The position numbers and the translations under genes were made by a program. Of a stretch of 53,982 nucleotides of DNA, positions 36,443 through 45,640 are shown in pieces; within the stretch, counting starts at the first letter, position 1; every line of letters begins with the position of its first letter. A model generated the notes under the pieces. That model ran no database searches. It saw only the letters and a list, made by a program, of their open reading frames with translations, and was not told the DNA's origin. Source of the DNA: a bacterium (lineage in GTDB: Bacteria > Zhuqueibacterota > QNDG01 > JAGLOF01); the NCBI GenBank assembly GCA_023139105.1, contig JAGLOF010000077.1:1-53982 (forward strand), read 5' to 3'.

Positions 36443-37849
36443 TTATCTGACATCATATCTGATAAATGCTATAAATGTCCCTGCAAAGAGTAAAATGCAC
36501 CATGCTATAAGAAGACTAATGTCTAATATGCTTCGGTTCCATATTTCAGCCAATTCAGGCGGCTGATACTTAAATTGAGGTATCTCTTCAAATGCCACTG
36601 GTTTATGCGAGCTAAAAGTACCGGATGCCCATGGTTCGCTCCAGAGCAGGTGAAAACTATCCGGGTCCTGCTGGTCTTTCTGTGTCATAAAACTATTCAT
36701 TGTAGCTCTGTAAATTCTGGTCTGATCAATGAATCGTTTAAAACCGAAGTAGCCATTATCAGAAAATCTTTCACCAATAAATCGGAACAGGGAGAATGGA
36801 GATATCTTTGAGAGTTTTATTGCCAGTGAGGTCTGCTTGAATTTTTGATCCAGGTATTCTCTGTACAGCATAATTCTATGAGCGTCTGTAGCCTGTATAC
36901 CTGCTGCCCTGCGTTTAACAGTATCATTTGGCTGTTGTCCAGCCCATGCACCGTTCCATGACCAGCTGTAATTGCCGCTCTCATATATTTTGTCAATTTC
37001 ATTACTCAGCCTTATAGCGATCTCTTCTTCTGAGGCTACATCAATTATCTTTTGAGAAAATACCCAGCTTACACTGGGGATAATTATGACCAGCATAATC
37101 CAGACAATTAAAAGTAGATTTAGTGTGTGAGCGGGTTTTGATGTCAGACTGGAAATAAACAGTCCTAATAAAAGATTCATGGCAATGAAAACGAAGGCAA
37201 CCAGTGTGAAAATAAGAATTATTAGGTAGTCTCCCCCTGTCAGGGCAATACCGGGATTTAACTGAATTATAATAATGTTAATCAGGATTCCTATGAAAAA
37301 CGGCATGGAGATACATATATGCAGACCAATGAGTTTGCCCAGGATTACAGTGCCTCTGGATACATTATTACTTAAAATAAGTTTCAGGGTCCCTTTTACT
37401 TTTTCACCGGAAAAAGCATTATATGAGAATGCAAGACACACAAAACTGATGACATAAATCAATAGAAAAGTCCAGTCAAGAGAACGGAATCTGCTGAAAT
37501 AATTATTCTGGGATTTGTAATGCTCAGGCTCTGTTTCTTTATAATAATTTGTCTTTATTCCATTGGGAAGCACTTCTTCTTTTGCAATGGCAATGAAGCC
37601 AAGTTTTGATGGGGGTTTTACCAGTTTCTGTTTGAAAAAGAGAAGCTTGAAAAGGCTGCCGGCATTATCCTGAAGGCCATTGCTATTTGTAATAATTTCC
37701 TGATTCATTTTCTGTTGCTGCTGTATAAATTGTGAATTGAATACCAATCCATTAATTATCATGACCAGGAGAATAATCCCGGAAGTAATAAGCATCTTTG
37801 GAGTTGTGATATGCTCTTTAAGTTCTTTATCAATCAAGTAGTGTAACAT
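36443..37849 (-). CDS. ABC-2-type permease paralogue 5
   Basis: 468 aa from the ATG at 37849, behind CAGGAG; the longer frame would add 34 basic residues encoded within the preceding gene. N-terminus MLHYLIDKELKEHITTPKM, TM1, a loop containing KLGFIAIAKEEVLPNG, TM2, the motif EKVKGTLKLILSNNVSRG, a TM bundle, a second soluble domain rich in Trp (YSWSWNGAWAGQ) and the tail FIRYDVR. It shares GTLKLILSNNVSRGTV with paralogue 7. Confidence 0.85.
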   Translation of the reverse strand: MLHYLIDKELKEHITTPKMLITSGIILLVMIINGLVFNSQFIQQQQKMNQEIITNSNGLQDNAGSLFKLLFFKQKLVKPPSKLGFIAIAKEEVLPNGIKTNYYKETEPEHYKSQNNYFSRFRSLDWTFLLIYVISFVCLAFSYNAFSGEKVKGTLKLILSNNVSRGTVILGKLIGLHICISMPFFIGILINIIIIQLNPGIALTGGDYLIILIFTLVAFVFIAMNLLLGLFISSLTSKPAHTLNLLLIVWIMLVIIIPSVSWVFSQKIIDVASEEEIAIRLSNEIDKIYESGNYSWSWNGAWAGQQPNDTVKRRAAGIQATDAHRIMLYREYLDQKFKQTSLAIKLSKISPFSLFRFIGERFSDNGYFGFKRFIDQTRIYRATMNSFMTQKDQQDPDSFHLLWSEPWASGTFSSHKPVAFEEIPQFKYQPPELAEIWNRSILDISLLIAWCILLFAGTFIAFIRYDVR

Positions 37850-37866
37850 GATAGATCTCCTGTGGA

Positions 37867-39384
37867 TTAATCTTTGTTCCGGACATCGGATCTTATGAAT
37901 ATAAAGGCTCCGCATATAAAAAGAACGATGTTGATCATAATAAGTGCACATAGATCAATAATACTGTTTTTAGGTATTATGTTTCTTGATTGGGCATGGT
38001 AGACGGGCATATCATCAAATGATAATTTTTTATAATTATTGGGGCTGTACAAGCTTGAAACATCATCCGGGTATTGATTCCAGTCATCCTTCATGGCATG
38101 AGTTGGCATTTGTGTAAAAAAAGCATATCCAAAACCATTTTTTGAGCGGATATAATCCAGTATTTGAGAACGATACTGCCTGGCACTGTTCATAATAGCC
38201 AGGTCACGTTTTTGGAAATGAGTACCGGCCATTTTACTGGCTGTTTCTGTCAGGAGATGCCCTGGCAGGCACCGGTTAAGCAGTGATGCAATTTTATGCT
38301 GATGTGCATATTGGCGTTTGAACTCCCTCATGGCCTGATAAATACCTTCCTGTCCTGTCAGTACAATTGGTATGCCTGTCTGTATACATGCAAGATTATA
38401 TTCAAAATTGTATTTTTGAGTCACACTGATGATTGTCGGCATATTATAATTGCCATTTGAATACCATGAGTAGCTGACGGGTCTTTGTTCCTGTTTAGGC
38501 AATTTTGATTCAAGTTCTTCTTCGATTTCCCCGGTTAGAGTAGTTATTTGTGCTCTAACTTCATCATTGGATGGTATCCGGACAAAGGTATTTACTGCAT
38601 AACGGGTAGCGTTTGGATATATAAATACAAGGATGATCCATACCAGAAGGCCGCTCAGGCTTGCCAGTGAGGATGTATTTATACGGGCTGAAATACATAG
38701 TCCGATTAATATGTATATGGATACAAATACAAGCGAGCATATATAGATCATCAAAACTGTAAGCCAGTTGACAGCTGTCAATGTAATTATAGGATCAAAT
38801 AAAATCATTAGTGAGGCAATTATGTAAATAATAGTAAGAGGAATTGCCAATATCACCAGGCTGCCCAGATATTTTGCAAGAAAATATTGGGATTTCAGAA
38901 CACTGTTGGAAAATGTCTGTTTTAGGGTACCCTCTTCACGTTCACCGGCAATGGTATCTGCTACAAGGAAAAGTGTCATTACACTGAAAAGTACATGTAC
39001 AAGCATTGACAAATCAAAGCTGTCAAAGATATCAAGAAAGGGGTTCTTTTTTTGAGCAGCATTTTCAAACTGTGGTACATCCAGTACAGATATATTTATC
39101 TTGCTGCCAACTTTATCATCTACGCCTTTTGCAAAAATTGAAAGGGGGTTCGGTGGTACGATTATCGGGATATTCAGCTGAGAATAAAGGGTTGCTGAAG
39201 ACATAGTCTGCTGAGCTTTTATTATCTCTTCATCGTAAATGTTTTTTCGGGCTTTATAGTCCATGGTCTGTACATAAATGGATAGAAAACCAAATACTAC
39301 AGCAAATATTCCCATAGTCAGAAATTTCATTGAGTGTATATGTTGAAGCAGTTCATATCTGAACAAAATTTTAAAGTGATTCAT
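37867..39384 (-). CDS. ABC-2-type permease paralogue 4
   Basis: 505 aa, the longest paralogue. N-terminus MNHFKILFRYELLQHIHSM, TM1, loop motif LSIFAKGVDDKVG, TM2, EREEGTLKQTFSNSVLKS (the least conserved version of the signature), TM3-5, a large second soluble domain of about 190 residues including a Tyr-rich stretch (SYSWYSNGNYNMP), last TM helix and the tail FIRSDVRNKD, the only copy with residues after DVR. GGAG precedes the ATG; 17-20 nt gaps separate it from both neighbours. Confidence 0.85.
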   Translation of the reverse strand: MNHFKILFRYELLQHIHSMKFLTMGIFAVVFGFLSIYVQTMDYKARKNIYDEEIIKAQQTMSSATLYSQLNIPIIVPPNPLSIFAKGVDDKVGSKINISVLDVPQFENAAQKKNPFLDIFDSFDLSMLVHVLFSVMTLFLVADTIAGEREEGTLKQTFSNSVLKSQYFLAKYLGSLVILAIPLTIIYIIASLMILFDPIITLTAVNWLTVLMIYICSLVFVSIYILIGLCISARINTSSLASLSGLLVWIILVFIYPNATRYAVNTFVRIPSNDEVRAQITTLTGEIEEELESKLPKQEQRPVSYSWYSNGNYNMPTIISVTQKYNFEYNLACIQTGIPIVLTGQEGIYQAMREFKRQYAHQHKIASLLNRCLPGHLLTETASKMAGTHFQKRDLAIMNSARQYRSQILDYIRSKNGFGYAFFTQMPTHAMKDDWNQYPDDVSSLYSPNNYKKLSFDDMPVYHAQSRNIIPKNSIIDLCALIMINIVLFICGAFIFIRSDVRNKD

Positions 39385-39404
39385 GGTTAACTCCAGGTCT
39401 ATAT

Positions 39405-40805
39405 TTACCTTACATCACACCGTCTTATGGCTAATATGGCACAGCTTGCCAATAATAAATTCCAGATCAAAATTCCACAGAAATCTAACATTGCCGATCG
39501 GATATTCTGTGAGAAGGGCGGAACAACGTCAATGAAATGAGGAAAATCAGATTTATTACCATCATACTCCTTTGGTTCGGGCGATACTAAATTTACATGT
39601 TCTCCGTTGAATGTAGTGGATGTGCTGAAAGAGAAATATGATGTTCCGACCAGTTCACCAACTTTAGACAGTATATAATCATCATAGGTTTCAGAATATT
39701 CGGTAATATTGTTTCTGAACCAGGTTTCACGATCTGGCCCGCTGTTGACCATGCTTTGTGCAGCATATTGAAAAAGAGCAGTAGGAGAAAACCTGGAAAT
39801 ATTGGCTGCCAGGTTTGAACGGCTCTGCATGGCATTTTCATACTCATGATAATGTTTGGCAACGTCTATTTGTCCTTCCTGGAACAGCCGGTTGCTTTCC
39901 TTGATGATCTCTTCTTTGCTTTGAAATTCACCGTTCTGAATACGTATTTTTAATCCATCTATTTTCTCCCATACAGCATTTTGAATAATAGGGCCTACTT
40001 TTTGAGAAGTCTCATATTCACTGGGTAAGGGGGAGAACGTGTCTGCTAAGATTCCGGATGTATTGGGGATGATTATGACCATGAAAATCCAGATACTTAA
40101 TAATGACAATAGTACTACTGATGATTTCTCAATGAGTGTAGAAGCCAGCAGGCCAAGCAATACAAAGATTGAGAGATAGGCCAATGTCAATAGTAGTGTC
40201 CCTGTGATACGGAGTAGATTGCTCAATGTTAATATTTCTGGCATTGAGAAAGATATATAGATCAGGCTTATTAGCATTCCTGTTACAATTGGCAGTGTCA
40301 ACAGTATCATTGTGGATAAGTATTTTGCTATTAACAACCTGGGCCTGGAGAGTGAATTTGCCAGAATAAGACGTAGTGTGCCCTGTTCTTTTTCACCGGA
40401 GACAGATCTGAATGTGAGTAGAAGGGCATAGAGGCTGAATATTATTTTGAAGAGGAATGCCCAGTCAAGTTCGGGTACAATATCCAGTTTGAAGTTCTCG
40501 GGGCCGGATTCTAATGCTGACTGCCGGCCCTTGGGAGTTAGCACAATACCGGCTGGTTCAAATCTGGCACCGCCATCGGCAACAAAACCTAGTGGATTGG
40601 GACGCTGAAATATTTTCAATCTTGCTGTACTTGGATTCAGATGGGTCTCATTAATACCATCCTCGTAAAATGTGGATCGTAAACTGTATTGCTGGATAAA
40701 TATTCCGCTGCTGATTATGAACAGTGCTGTTGCTACTATGAATAATGTGATGAATTGCAGGCTGTGTATTTTTTCTGTGATTTCTCTATGGATAATAGTT
40801 AGCAT
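39405..40805 (-). CDS. ABC-2-type permease paralogue 3
   Basis: 466 aa. N-terminus MLTIIHREITEKIHSLQF, TM1, loop with NPLGFVADGGARFEP, TM2, EKEQGTLRLILANSLSRP, TM3-5 including a conserved VVIIIPNTSG helix-end, a second soluble domain (about 250-420) predicted helical with several Glu/Lys-rich heptads, and the tail IRRCDVR. GAGGTAG lies upstream of the ATG. It ends 20 nt before paralogue 4 starts and begins 4 nt after paralogue 2 ends, the tightest junction in the cluster. Confidence 0.85.
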   Translation of the reverse strand: MLTIIHREITEKIHSLQFITLFIVATALFIISSGIFIQQYSLRSTFYEDGINETHLNPSTARLKIFQRPNPLGFVADGGARFEPAGIVLTPKGRQSALESGPENFKLDIVPELDWAFLFKIIFSLYALLLTFRSVSGEKEQGTLRLILANSLSRPRLLIAKYLSTMILLTLPIVTGMLISLIYISFSMPEILTLSNLLRITGTLLLTLAYLSIFVLLGLLASTLIEKSSVVLLSLLSIWIFMVIIIPNTSGILADTFSPLPSEYETSQKVGPIIQNAVWEKIDGLKIRIQNGEFQSKEEIIKESNRLFQEGQIDVAKHYHEYENAMQSRSNLAANISRFSPTALFQYAAQSMVNSGPDRETWFRNNITEYSETYDDYILSKVGELVGTSYFSFSTSTTFNGEHVNLVSPEPKEYDGNKSDFPHFIDVVPPFSQNIRSAMLDFCGILIWNLLLASCAILAIRRCDVR

Positions 40806-40809
40806 ATAT

Positions 40810-42144
40810 CTACCTCACATCTTTTCTTAAGAATGATGTATATGCCAGGACAAAAAAGAGGACAGAAAACATCAATAGAAGAATATGAGGTTTAATGCTG
40901 TCGGCAATAATAACTGATATAGACTGTTGTGATGATTTGAAGACCGGCAGATCACTGTTTTTATAAGCCTCTCTGTCAGTATAGCGCAATTTGTATTGTT
41001 CGATATATTGATCCCAGTAGATTTTCACTTCTTTAAGAAATCGATCAAATGCAGATACATCTGTCCGGGCAAAGCCCTGTACAATACTGTCATAGAGAAC
41101 GGCAGGAGAAAGGGTGCCCAACTGATGGCCGACGTGCATCTGTCGAGTCATCTGCTGTGAATATTCCATGTCAACCAGATGATTCATAGCTGCACGTTGA
41201 GCTGTAATATTAAAGTTATTTATCAGTATATTCTTATCCCTTTTACCGGATACTATCATATCATGAAAAGCTTTACGATTTATATCATACTCTTTTTGAT
41301 AGGGTTCGAATACTGCGCGTTTTTGATCTGCCAATTGTTCTTTACCAGGGAGCGTTATGATTTTCTTAGCCAGATATACAGATAGATTTGGATAAATTAT
41401 TATAAGAAAAACCCATATTTGAAGTAGAATCATCAGAGATGTGCCGGATTTGTTTACAAGAACGGAAATATATAGCCCCATACAGAAAAACATAGCTAAA
41501 TAGAGAGCTGAGCTGGCAGTGATTCCCGCAAGTCTTGTATAATGAATGCCCTGTAATGCAATTTGCGGATTAATCATGAGAAGCAGGAGGCACGCCAATG
41601 TTGCCGAGATCAGCATAATACCTATAATTGCCAGTCCACCCAGAAGTTTTCCCAGGATCAGTTTGTCTCTGGGTAATGCGTTGGATAAGGCCAGTTTTAA
41701 TGTGCCTTGCATTTTTTCACCGCATATTGCATTGTATGCAAGAAAAATCACCAACAGACTCATGACCACCCTGACAATAAAAGCGTAATCAATTGCCTGA
41801 AATCCGGCAAGGAACCTGTGGTGCTGGCTGGCAAAGCCACCCATATATCCGGAGGTCTCTACAGGGATACGCATGTAATTAATTTCCAGTTGATTCCCAA
41901 GTTTACGGTCTTTCCCCTGTATCAGGACAGACATCACCTGCGGTTCTCTCAATACATCGACACTGAATCCCCTGGTCGTGACTTTCTCAACTGCACTGAG
42001 ATAATCCTGATGTCGCTGTACATACTCAGTCATGTTCAGATATGTGGATGTGCTCATCAAAAAGAGTACAATACAGAATCCGATCAGGAATTTTGTAGAT
42101 TTAAAGTACTCCAACAATTCCCGCAGGAAGATGGTCTTAAGCAT
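40810..42144 (-). CDS. ABC-2-type permease paralogue 2
   Basis: 444 aa from the ATG at 42144, which has a strong AAGGAG; the longer frame reaches into the ATPase gene and adds an Arg/Lys-rich stretch with no counterpart in the sister proteins. N-terminus MLKTIFLRELLEYFKSTKF, TM1, loop with SVLIQGKDRKLG, TM2, EKMQGTLKLALSNALPRD, TM3-5, second soluble domain (about 235-400) and the tail FLRKDVR. Shares the LSNA-x-PRD variant with paralogue 1. It immediately follows the ATPase gene (37 nt). Confidence 0.85.
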   Translation of the reverse strand: MLKTIFLRELLEYFKSTKFLIGFCIVLFLMSTSTYLNMTEYVQRHQDYLSAVEKVTTRGFSVDVLREPQVMSVLIQGKDRKLGNQLEINYMRIPVETSGYMGGFASQHHRFLAGFQAIDYAFIVRVVMSLLVIFLAYNAICGEKMQGTLKLALSNALPRDKLILGKLLGGLAIIGIMLISATLACLLLLMINPQIALQGIHYTRLAGITASSALYLAMFFCMGLYISVLVNKSGTSLMILLQIWVFLIIIYPNLSVYLAKKIITLPGKEQLADQKRAVFEPYQKEYDINRKAFHDMIVSGKRDKNILINNFNITAQRAAMNHLVDMEYSQQMTRQMHVGHQLGTLSPAVLYDSIVQGFARTDVSAFDRFLKEVKIYWDQYIEQYKLRYTDREAYKNSDLPVFKSSQQSISVIIADSIKPHILLLMFSVLFFVLAYTSFLRKDVR

Positions 42145-42181
42145 GTCATTCTCCTTCAATAGATATCTGGCAGAAAGGGGA

Positions 42182-42898
42182 TCAGGCTGTTGTTTCCTGC
42201 ATGTATTCCAGGTATACTTTCTCCAGATTCTCTTCAAGGAATTGTTCACGGGTTCTGAGCATTACCAGGCGACCTTCTTTCATTATTCCAACGCGGTCTG
42301 CCACGGCCTTGGCGCGGAAAATATCATGTGTAGACATGAATATGGCTTTTCCCTGTTCTTTTAATCTCAGCAGCATATTCTGGAATTCTGCTGCAGCCTT
42401 GGGATCTAAGCCGGATGTAGGTTCATCCAGCAGGATGTTCTCAGCGTCTTTAATTATGGCAATTGCAATACCAATTTTTTGACGCATACCTTTGGAGAAT
42501 GTCTTTAACTTGGCCTCAAAGGCTTTTTCCTGCAGGCCCACTTCACGCATTACTGTGTAGTAATCATTTTTACTTAGGTTCGGTTTGCCGCCCAGCTTGG
42601 CAAAGAAATCCAGATTCTGGCGCGCTGTAAAATTACCGTAGAGCATTACATTTTCAGATACGTATGCAACATGCTTTTTTGCCTCCAGCGGCAGCTTACA
42701 GGAATCAATTTCATTGATCAGTGCCTTGCCATCCGTAGGATCAATGAAATTTAAAAAGAGATTAATTGCAGTTGTTTTACCTGCACCATTAGCGCCAAGC
42801 AGGCAGAATATTTCACCTGATTTTACTTCAAAATTTACATGGTCAAGGGCCAGATGTCCGTCTTCATAACGTTTACTCAGATCGATGGCTTGCAGCAT
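42182..42898 (-). CDS. ABC transporter ATP-binding protein of the permease cluster
   Basis: 238 aa. Walker A GANGAGKTT (about 36-44), Q-loop region VSENVMLYGNF, signature FSKGMRQK (instead of LSGGQ), Walker B NILLDEPTSGLD and switch His in STHD. A C-terminal extension carries LEKVYLEYMQE, typical of ATPases that partner ABC-2 exporters (CcmA/NatA/GldA-like). It is the only ATPase in a cluster with seven permeases, so it presumably serves several of them. AAAGGAG precedes the ATG. The 161-nt gap upstream of it holds no gene and is the largest in the operon, so an internal promoter there is possible. Confidence 0.93.
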   Translation of the reverse strand: MLQAIDLSKRYEDGHLALDHVNFEVKSGEIFCLLGANGAGKTTAINLFLNFIDPTDGKALINEIDSCKLPLEAKKHVAYVSENVMLYGNFTARQNLDFFAKLGGKPNLSKNDYYTVMREVGLQEKAFEAKLKTFSKGMRQKIGIAIAIIKDAENILLDEPTSGLDPKAAAEFQNMLLRLKEQGKAIFMSTHDIFRAKAVADRVGIMKEGRLVMLRTREQFLEENLEKVYLEYMQETTA

Positions 42899-43059
42899 GG
42901 GAAGCTCCTTTGTTTTTATCTAATTAATGTAAAATTTATTATTGATATTTGTTTGGCCATGTTGATCGATGTTGATTTCAAAGCCTACACCAGCAACAAT
43001 CCAATGAGCACACTATATTTATACATTCGAGACTCCATTTTGAAAATAAATAAATTAGC

Positions 43060-44460
43060 TTACCGGACATCGTATCTGAGAAATCCAACATAGGCCCCGG
43101 TAAAAAAGAGAATATTGAAGATGATGAGTAGTAATATGTCTAACCAACTGGCCATTATTCCTTCTTTCAATGAGGTTATATTGTATTGAAATTTCGGAAT
43201 ATCTTCTGTATTAATCCAACCCATACTCATTCTCATTCCGGCATTAGGAATGTTGTCTTTATATCCTAATGAGTGAACTGACTGAAATACACTATTATGG
43301 AATTGTTGTGAATGGGAGAGCAAGTTGTCAATTTGCAGCAGGCCTGTGTTTGATAGTTCTGTTGTAGCCAAAGTCAATGATGCCAGCGGGGATATGCGTG
43401 ACAAGATGGTTGATATCTTGAGCTGAGTATTTTTCTGTGATTGAAAATTATTATCAATGGCAGCCAGTTGCAGCATTTTTTTCTCATTTAAAGCACTGAC
43501 AATGGGTGCTCTTATGTCGTCGTAGGATTGGGTGTTTTCATCAGGATTGCCTGACATAGATTCTTGAAATGCAGTTTTGAGGGCATTGGCTTTTTCATCT
43601 TCCATGTTTTTGCGTATCAGCGTTTTTTCCAGATTAATGGTCTGCTGTGTCTTGACCGGGTAGATAACCTGTGCTACCATGCCACTGACACGTGGTATTA
43701 CAAAAATGAGAAGAACCCAGATAAAAAGCAGAACAATTTGAGATGTGAGTGAACGTTTGGCTATTGATGAGACCATAAGCCCCAGGTTAAAGAATGCAGA
43801 AATAAAAAGTATGGCTACTCCGATAATGGTTAATAATCTCACTAAATTATCCGACTTAAACAGGGGGAGAATACCGGTTATGGTGATTAAGATAATACTG
43901 ATCAGCATTGCAGCTAAAAAGGGAATTAAAAAAGTGATAAAATTTCCTAAATATTTTCCAATGAGTATCTGGTCTCTGGGAATAGCATTTGACAGGGCCA
44001 GTTTAAGTGTGCCTTCTTCTTTTTCCCGTGTAACAGCATCAAATGTAAACAGTATGGCCAGCAGGCTCATGACCACACTGATACTGAATAGAAAATCCAT
44101 TTTTCCAAACAGTGTCGAAAGAGGGGCGTCCATGGTCCGGTTGTTTGTTAGCTGCATCCCATCATTTCTTGTAGATATTATTTCATTGGGTAATGACTTG
44201 TCCAATCCACCGGCAAAAATACTGAAAGGGGCCGGAGGGCGCAGTCCTTTGGCGTCAACATCCACGGCATTTTTCAGGCCCTGCATGCTCTCACGGTGGA
44301 GCTCCATGGCTTGTTGATAGTCATTGATGCTATTTTGATACTCTTTAATGCTGACAAATATGCCCATTGGTATAAGTATAACACAGAGCAGCAGTGTTAT
44401 GACAAAACGAAAGCTGAGCATATTGTTAAGCAGCTCTTTTTTAATTAGTGTGATAATCAT
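43060..44460 (-). CDS. ABC-2-type permease paralogue 1 (upstream of the ATPase)
   Basis: 466 aa. N-terminus MIITLIKKELLNNMLSFRF, TM1, loop with FSIFAGGLDKSLPNE, TM2 (LFSISVVMSLLAILFTF), EKEEGTLKLALSNAIPRD, TM3-5, a second soluble domain of ~170 residues with a charged coiled-coil-like stretch (LEKTLIRKNMEDEKANALK) and the tail FLRYDVR. It is separated from the other six permeases by the ATPase gene and directly follows the metallopeptidase gene (50 nt), so its natural partner may be the peptidase or peptide. A long open frame on the opposite strand is a shadow. Confidence 0.86.
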   Translation of the reverse strand: MIITLIKKELLNNMLSFRFVITLLLCVILIPMGIFVSIKEYQNSINDYQQAMELHRESMQGLKNAVDVDAKGLRPPAPFSIFAGGLDKSLPNEIISTRNDGMQLTNNRTMDAPLSTLFGKMDFLFSISVVMSLLAILFTFDAVTREKEEGTLKLALSNAIPRDQILIGKYLGNFITFLIPFLAAMLISIILITITGILPLFKSDNLVRLLTIIGVAILFISAFFNLGLMVSSIAKRSLTSQIVLLFIWVLLIFVIPRVSGMVAQVIYPVKTQQTINLEKTLIRKNMEDEKANALKTAFQESMSGNPDENTQSYDDIRAPIVSALNEKKMLQLAAIDNNFQSQKNTQLKISTILSRISPLASLTLATTELSNTGLLQIDNLLSHSQQFHNSVFQSVHSLGYKDNIPNAGMRMSMGWINTEDIPKFQYNITSLKEGIMASWLDILLLIIFNILFFTGAYVGFLRYDVR

Positions 44461-44510
44461 TATAGATTCTCCTTATGTTTAAAGGACTTATTAGAACAGA
44501 TTTCTATGGA

Positions 44511-45554
44511 CTAATCCTTTGATTGACGGATGGTTTCTTCTATCTGGTCGTCCAGCCATGTGGATTGATCAAAGTATTTGGCCTTCCAATCCTCGCCCAG
44601 GCGGTCCATGAGCAAGGCCTGGACAGCTCCCAGAGCGTAAAAGTCTGAACGATTAAAATTTTTCTTTGCGGTATTTTTTAGCAGATCAGGAATGCTTTTC
44701 ATTGTGGCTTCAAGGTTATCTTGATAGCTTGTAAAGTCAGATAAATTTTTAAATGAAGAGCTGGGAGTATAAGCTGATTTTGTAATTTTTTGGAGCAGTG
44801 CCCATTCAGTATAACGTGCTGTACCCTCTTTCCACTCCTGGAATTTGCAGTATTTATAGTCTTTGACATTTTGAGAACGGTTATTCATAAATGCCTGATA
44901 GGCCTGTCGTAGTTCATTATATTCCTTCAGCTCAGCTTTTAAGGCTTCATTGGTGGTAGTTGATATGCAACGTGCCAGACCGGCTGCCAGTTGATGAGTA
45001 AAACCCATTACAATTTTATCTTCATAGGGATAAGGATAATTCAGCTGCCACATAGGATTATTTTGCGGCCCGATCTCAAGAGAGTTGATCTTTTGGAAAT
45101 CATTGTTGTTCATTTGAAATACATGAAACATTTCATGCAGCAATGTTATTACCCATCTGGTAGATGACCTGCCTGTATTTTTCGCTGTACCCATAACAAC
45201 TGCCGGATTCATTCCAAAAATCGGGTAGGCGGCCAATAGTTTTGTATTATGTTGTCGGGGTCTGGCCAGAATATCGCCCAGTACAGGATCAGTCTCAGTC
45301 TTTATGAAGTCAGCCGGAGGTGCGGGATGATGCATGAGATACTCAATGTTATTGTCGATTAACAGTATGGGGATATTAATATCAGACCATCCTGCCCATA
45401 TTTGATCACCGAATGTTGTGAGTATATTTAAACCTTCCTTTAAACGTATTTTATCTGCTTTCTGCATACTGGAAATGTCCTGCATGCTCCAGAGCTGGAC
45501 GGTCATACTTATAAAGATAAACAATATGCAAGTCAGTCTCGTGATTCGTTTCAT
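44511..45554 (-). CDS. Secreted HExxH zinc metallopeptidase-like protein
   Basis: 347 aa. Signal peptide about 1-24 (LFIFISMTVQLWS), AAAGGA upstream of the ATG. A zinc-peptidase motif HEMFH lies at 140-144 in a helix (WVITLLHEMFHVFQMN), and a second conserved-looking helix EWKEGTARYTEW offers Glu243 as third ligand about 100 residues downstream, the arrangement of gluzincin-type enzymes. I do not recognise the family, which I would call hypothetical otherwise. Predicted periplasmic. It sits between the 44-residue peptide gene (86 nt) and the first permease (50 nt), so it could process the peptide or another cluster product. Confidence 0.75.
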   Translation of the reverse strand: MKRITRLTCILFIFISMTVQLWSMQDISSMQKADKIRLKEGLNILTTFGDQIWAGWSDINIPILLIDNNIEYLMHHPAPPADFIKTETDPVLGDILARPRQHNTKLLAAYPIFGMNPAVVMGTAKNTGRSSTRWVITLLHEMFHVFQMNNNDFQKINSLEIGPQNNPMWQLNYPYPYEDKIVMGFTHQLAAGLARCISTTTNEALKAELKEYNELRQAYQAFMNNRSQNVKDYKYCKFQEWKEGTARYTEWALLQKITKSAYTPSSSFKNLSDFTSYQDNLEATMKSIPDLLKNTAKKNFNRSDFYALGAVQALLMDRLGEDWKAKYFDQSTWLDDQIEETIRQSKD

Positions 45555-45640
45555 AATATTATCCTTTCAATTGTGTTTGATGTGTAGATTGGTTTTAAAC
45601 AGCAACTAGTTTGCATCATATTTATGCGTAGCATTGGCTT

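Noticed and set aside
41707..42162. 151-codon open frame opposite permease 2
   Set aside because: Lies wholly antisense to a well-supported gene and has no recognisable domain.
42899..43059. Small gene in the 161-nt gap upstream of the ATPase
   Set aside because: Only 14- and 17-codon frames without ribosome binding sites occur; left as possible promoter space.
43745..44317. 190-codon open frame opposite permease 1
   Set aside because: Antisense to a clear membrane protein; the composition mirrors the hydrophobic codons of the real gene, with no ribosome binding site.
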